Source: Tetmemena sp. SeJ-2015 (taxonomy: Eukaryota > Ciliophora > Spirotrichea > Sporadotrichida > Oxytrichidae). Taken from it: a DNA stretch of 11,340 nt. This document shows positions 8,055 to 11,340 of the stretch, in pieces. The DNA is taken from positions 1 to 11,340 of the forward strand of contig JAJKFJ010023022.1 in NCBI GenBank assembly GCA_027382625.1, in the 5' to 3' direction. Position 1 is the first letter of the stretch, and each line of letters opens with the position of its first letter. Both the position numbers and the translations under genes were made by a program. The notes beneath the pieces are model-generated. The model had not been told where the DNA came from and did not search any database. It saw only the letters and a program-made list of their open reading frames with translations.

Positions 8055-8155
8055 TAAAGTAAAGTTAAATTTAGGGAATATAATTAATAATCAATTTCAA
8101 AACCAGCACTTATTACAGTTCTAGTTAAGAAACCGAAGTTATTATCCTATGTAAG

Positions 8156-8238
8156 CTTGAAATATTTGAATATCTTTGCTAAAAATACTTTACCTATAAG
8201 ATCTAAAATTTTTAGCAAACATTTTCAAATATTTCAAG
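8156..8238. repeat. Inner hairpin of the inverted repeat
   Basis: 8156-8186 and 8208-8238 are reverse complements at 29 of 31 positions, separated by a 21-base loop. The same right-hand sequence (CTTGAAATATTTG, as reverse complement) also pairs with 8042-8054, so the left side carries this motif twice, about 115 bp apart. Confidence 0.75.
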
Positions 8239-8455
8239 AATGTTAATTGAAATTATAGAAGAAAAAAGGTTAAATGATAAATTTAATTCATGATATCTTA
8301 ACTTCGAATTATTTACTGTCTAAAAACTACTATTTGAGGCCTTATATGTTTGAATTGTCTTTTTAATGGAAGATTGGATTTACGAGCAAATTATGCCTAT
8401 AAATATGGGTATCTCACTGTATAGAAGTTTTTAAGTTTTACTCTCCAGGAAAGGC
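8226..8455 (-). repeat. Right arm of large imperfect inverted repeat
   Basis: Reverse-complement partner of 7834-8054. Minus-strand reading (TAA/TAG = Gln) is open across the arm: PFLESKTQKLLYSEIPIFIG, then KKTIQTYKASNSSF, then SKLRY followed by HELNLSFNLFSSIISINIL and EIFENVCQ. It follows, in the same direction, the inverted surface-protein fragment at 8581-8822, so both may belong to one minus-strand gene copy. Which arm is the older copy cannot be told. Confidence 0.6.
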
Positions 8456-8580
8456 AGACACCACTCTTTTAAATAGTTGAAGAATTAAGTATATTTATAT
8501 TATTGCTAACTATAGGGTAATTAATTTCAACCATAAATTTCGAAAATAAGAACCAGCATTTATACAATAAATTAAATAAT

Positions 8581-8822
8581 GAGAGAACTTCGAGTCTGTT
8601 TAAATGGCTCATAAACCCCTTGATCAAGAGCTTGTTCGAAAGCTGATAAAAAATTACTATGAGTTTCTTCTTTAATCTTCGCTTCTACACGAGATATGAT
8701 GCGCGCATTAATTTTAAAATTTTAATATGAAAAGTAAATAACTTGTGTCGCTTTTAACTCTGAACTGATCGCTCCCACACAAAAGTTGCAAATTTCTTAC
8801 AATTTTATGCTGAATCGAATGG
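8581..8822 (-). pseudogene. Inverted paralog of the 3641-3890 gene fragment
   Basis: Reverse complement aligns with 3641-3890, including exact blocks around GTGGGAGCG, CGACACAAGTT, TTAAAGAAGAAACTCAT and GAACAAGCT..GATCAAGGGG. In one minus-strand frame (TAA = Gln) it reads ICNFCVGAISSELKATQV, then ISRVEAKIKEETHSNFLSAF, then EQALDQGVYEPFKQTRSSLI without a TGA, so it preserves the reading frame better than the + strand copy. It lacks a short stretch present at 3675-3682 and differs in the acidic middle. The protein family is not recognised. It lies just upstream, in the minus direction, of the right arm of the inverted repeat. Confidence 0.55.
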
Positions 8823-8827
8823 CTAAA

Positions 8828-9080
8828 ATTTTTTTTTGGAAAAAATTTTCACAAACTTTTTTAAAATTTTAATTTAAAAAAAAATTTTTTTAAAAAACTA
8901 AATTTTAAATTTTTAAGTAAAAATTTAATTTTTTTTTAAAAAAAAATTAAAAATTGGAGAGGAAAAATTTAACCAAAAGTTAATTTTTGGGAATTTTTTT
9001 AAAATTAAAAATTTCAATTGTTATTAAAAAATAAATTTTTTTAAAAAAAATTTTAAAATTTTGGGAAAATTTAAAGAATT
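8828..9080. repeat. Low-complexity A/T tract
   Basis: About 250 bases of long A and T runs with very few G and almost no C. Runs of A7-A9 and T7-T9 alternate and are largely self-complementary. No coding or RNA signal. Such tracts are also places where assemblies are unreliable. Confidence 0.7.
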
Positions 9081-9124
9081 AGAAATATAAAAATTTTCTT
9101 AATCTTTATGGAATAAGCCTCAAA

Positions 9125-9550
9125 ATGCTTATCTATAAATTTGGCCATTTGATAAATCTAATTATATTAGACTATCAGTTAAGCAAGGAAAAAAGAAGTA
9201 AGATTTGGGTACATCTCTTAAATCCCTTTTGTGATTTTTCAGATTATCGGCACTTCCACACATCTTTATTCAAATTCGCTTTGATCCTAACTTTTTCCCC
9301 TTCATGTAAAATATAGATCATAATCTCAAAATTGAGATATGAAAACATCATCATCTCATCTCAACCAAGATTGAGATCATAAGAAAGTCAAACTTGGGAT
9401 AGAAGACTTATGTAAAAGGTTCAGCTTAACTCAGGTTTTTTTATTAATTACTTTGAAGCCTCTTTTTAAAAGTCACGTGAGTGTCATGAATTTTCAATAG
9501 AAGGAAATAGAATGCTAGATAATAACATATATTATTAAACACATGTATGA
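9125..9550 (+). CDS. Hypothetical protein, 141 codons, weak
   Basis: ATG 9125-9127 to TGA 9548-9550 with TAA/TAG = Gln. The first half is basic and hydrophobic (MLIYKFGHLINLIILDYQLS). The second half looks more like ordinary protein (SQPRLRSQESQTWDRRL, then FEASFQKSRECHEFSIEGNR). No homology recognised. The frame contains the hairpin pair at 9323-9377. It follows directly after the low-complexity tract. A chance frame is quite possible. Confidence 0.22.
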
Positions 9551-10639
9551 ACGTGAATTTTTTAAGGCTTTATATCTCTTTGTATAATTCCATTATATTT
9601 TCTGTTTAATTTAACGATATCAAAATTTGAATATTCAAAGTATTTAAACTTATATTATTTAATTAAAATATATAAATATGGGTATCAATAGAAAGCCCAT
9701 TAAAAATTAGGAAGTTTTTATCTTGTTGACTATGTCTAAAAAATGGAGGTAAAAATATGTTTGATTTTTTTTAATTTAGAATTAAAAAAGGGGGGGTGAC
9801 TCCATTATTTATTAGATTTAAGAAATAATAAAGGATAAAGTTCTATTAATTTTTAATTACTTTCAAGCATCCAAAAAACGCACAAATAAAATTTTTAACT
9901 GAAAAACAAAAACCCCAAAAATTTAAAAGCTCATTCAATCTTTTAAAAGAATAAAACGCAATTTTTTTTTAATTTTTAATTCACAAAAATTTATTTTTTT
10001 TTTTGTAATATTTTAAATTATTAGAATATTCCCACTCTCACCATAATGAGCATTGCTTAAGAAGGCATTGGACTTTCATTATTTTTAGGTTATATTAAAT
10101 TAATTAAAAGGGTAAAATTTTAATTAAAAAATTTTATAGGTAGAATATAAATGGATTACAGAAGTTGGTATAATTAAAAAAAAAGAGATCCAATAATATA
10201 ATGTCTATATCAAGGCTTATTAAACAGAAATTAATTAAGATCTTAAACCATTAATCAAAAAACCATTTTAACTGTAAGTTTCATTAATCATTCTTTTTAA
10301 AATTTCTAATTTCTAATTTTATTTTATTTCTACCAAACTTGCAATGATTATTATCTTGATTTGATTACTTTATAATTATTAAAATTTTAATTTAAGATTC
10401 CTCTTCTTAATGCCCAAGAAATTTTTAGTTTATTAAATAATTTGAAAGTCAAAAAAAGTTAACTCCAACTACCTCCACAAATTCAAAATCTGACCATAGG
10501 AAAACAAAAATTCAGGTAAGAATTAAAGGAAAATTTAAAATTTTGAAATTAAGAGTTACTTATTTTATAGATTATTCTTAACCCCGATCCTGTATTCATA
10601 TCCTTCCCATATTAATTTGGATATTATAATCCATAAAAA
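9551..10639. other. AT-rich spacer, no convincing gene
   Basis: Contains a G7 run near 9790 and long T runs at 9962-9970 and 9995-10004. TATAAATATGGGTATC at 9671-9686 is identical to 8398-8413 in the right inverted-repeat arm. The minus strand near 10480-10640 may carry decayed downstream sequence of family D copy 2, but no block is conserved clearly enough to call. Confidence 0.35.
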
Positions 10640-11258
10640 TACCATGTTTAAGAAAGTATAATTTCAACGCAAGTGTCAGCGCTTTAAATATTATTTGAAA
10701 TTGCAACTTAACCCTGCTTACTGTTTTACAAGAGCAGGATGATTCAGAAAATTAACTTTAAAATTATAGCTACTCAGCTATCCCTCACTCTGATTCCCTT
10801 CGATCATTTTTATATGGGAAAAAGTAAAAAATCTCCATTTTTAAAAAACTTAATCATAAAATTTGACAGCGGTCTTCTATCCAGACTTGTAAACTCCTCG
10901 ATGCTAATTGGCGAGTGGTCATGCGCTAATTAGATTTCTCCCCAAATTGCACCTCTTTGTTTAGAGCAGTACGATAATCTAAATCATTCCATCTTAACGA
11001 TTTTGACCATCACTCCTTTTTATCTTATATCCTAAGAGAAGGTTTGCTAATCTAGAGCTTCTCTCATTGCTTTGGGTTTTAATCAAATCCTCGCACCCTT
11101 TTGTTGGAAAATGACAGTGCTTGACAATGGATTATCATACTTGAAAGACTTCAAAGAAGTTCTGTTCACTAGATACAAAGTAAGAACCAGTTAAAATCTA
11201 CTATATCTCCATTTACATTTTTATCTAGAATAAAGGAGGGTTCTAAAATTTAGCTTTC
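10640..11258 (-). pseudogene. Family D, copy 2 (unrecognised protein), interrupted
   Basis: Diverged direct repeat of 6961-7759. Minus-strand reading from the 5' side: DESQILEPSFILDKNVNGDI then VDFNWFLLCI (TGA follows), then in the next phase LVNRTSLKSFKYDNPLSSTV, then SNKRVRGFDQNPKQ (TGA), then RWNDLDYRTALNKEVQFGEK and SNQRMTTRQ, then IEEFTSLDRRPLSNF, and finally NSKQGQVAISNNI and LTLALKLYFLKHGIF. Relative to copy 1 it has a 2-base insertion after NWF and a 1-base insertion before SNKRVRG, and it lacks the 131-bp segment. With breaks at positions different from copy 1 it looks like a decayed paralog, or a germline gene with its own short insertions. The 5' end may continue beyond 11258 towards the window edge (KKDESQ upstream). 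Confidence 0.48.
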
Positions 11259-11340
11259 ATCTTTTTTTATATAAATTTTTCTTATAATAAGTACTCTATT
11301 TTTTTCAAGAATTAAAATGTGTAATGATAATTTTTAAATT

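Noticed and set aside
10516..10570. 55-nt GTAAG...ATAG segment on the plus strand that looks like an intron
   Set aside because: It would serve only the rejected plus-strand frame above, and its length does not match the 31-nt candidates.
10739..10933. Plus-strand frame (64 codons, extendable to the window end with TAA/TAG = Gln)
   Set aside because: The region is the complement of family D copy 2, whose minus-strand peptides are conserved with copy 1. The plus-strand peptides are not conserved, and the matching region of copy 1 is shifted by small indels.

Overview
The window is AT-rich (roughly three quarters A+T by eye) and looks like nuclear DNA of a ciliate that reads TAA and TAG as glutamine and stops only at TGA. 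With the standard code only scattered short frames appear. With TAA/TAG = Gln, several stretches become protein-like, and pairs of paralogous copies keep the same peptides. The two neat introns of the left-hand gene are 31 nt with GTA...TAG ends. The remaining breaks in that gene can be bridged by removing short, AT-rich segments bounded by TA or longer direct repeats, which is what internal eliminated sequences (IESs) of a germline (micronuclear) ciliate genome look like. Ordinary decay or single-base assembly errors remain possible.

Layout. 2-1615 (+): C-terminal part of a polytopic membrane protein; removing two 31-nt introns and four IES-like segments gives one 473-residue frame ending in TGA. 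1616-2300: nothing but a microsatellite and a hairpin. 2301-3104 (+): a 267-codon hypothetical frame. 3143-5383 (+): a broken series of frames, beginning with a Gly-rich linker and a cadherin-like segment. 5384-6314: AT-rich, no convincing gene. 6315-6906 (-): a small gene with a 31-nt intron. 6961-7759 (-): copy 1 of an unrecognised gene family ('D'), carrying a 131-bp segment flanked by direct repeats. 7834-8455: a large convergent inverted repeat whose two arms both read as the same protein. 8581-8822 (-): a second, inverted copy of part of the 3143-5383 gene. 8828-9080: near-pure A/T low-complexity tract. 9125-9550 (+): weak hypothetical frame. 9551-10639: AT-rich spacer. 10640-11258 (-): copy 2 of family D, lacking the 131-bp segment.

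The window holds no recognisable pathway or operon. Its themes are large membrane or surface-type proteins and their duplicated, inverted and broken copies. The most useful signals are the coincidence of reading-frame breaks with intron-like and IES-like segments, the 131-bp insertion/deletion whose 'empty' site is present in the same window, and the inverted duplication centred near 8150.

Limits: TGA is rare in such AT-rich DNA, so TGA-free frames of 150-270 codons are expected by chance somewhere in 11 kb x 6 frames. I therefore relied on peptide character, paralog conservation and family resemblance from memory. No database search was possible.
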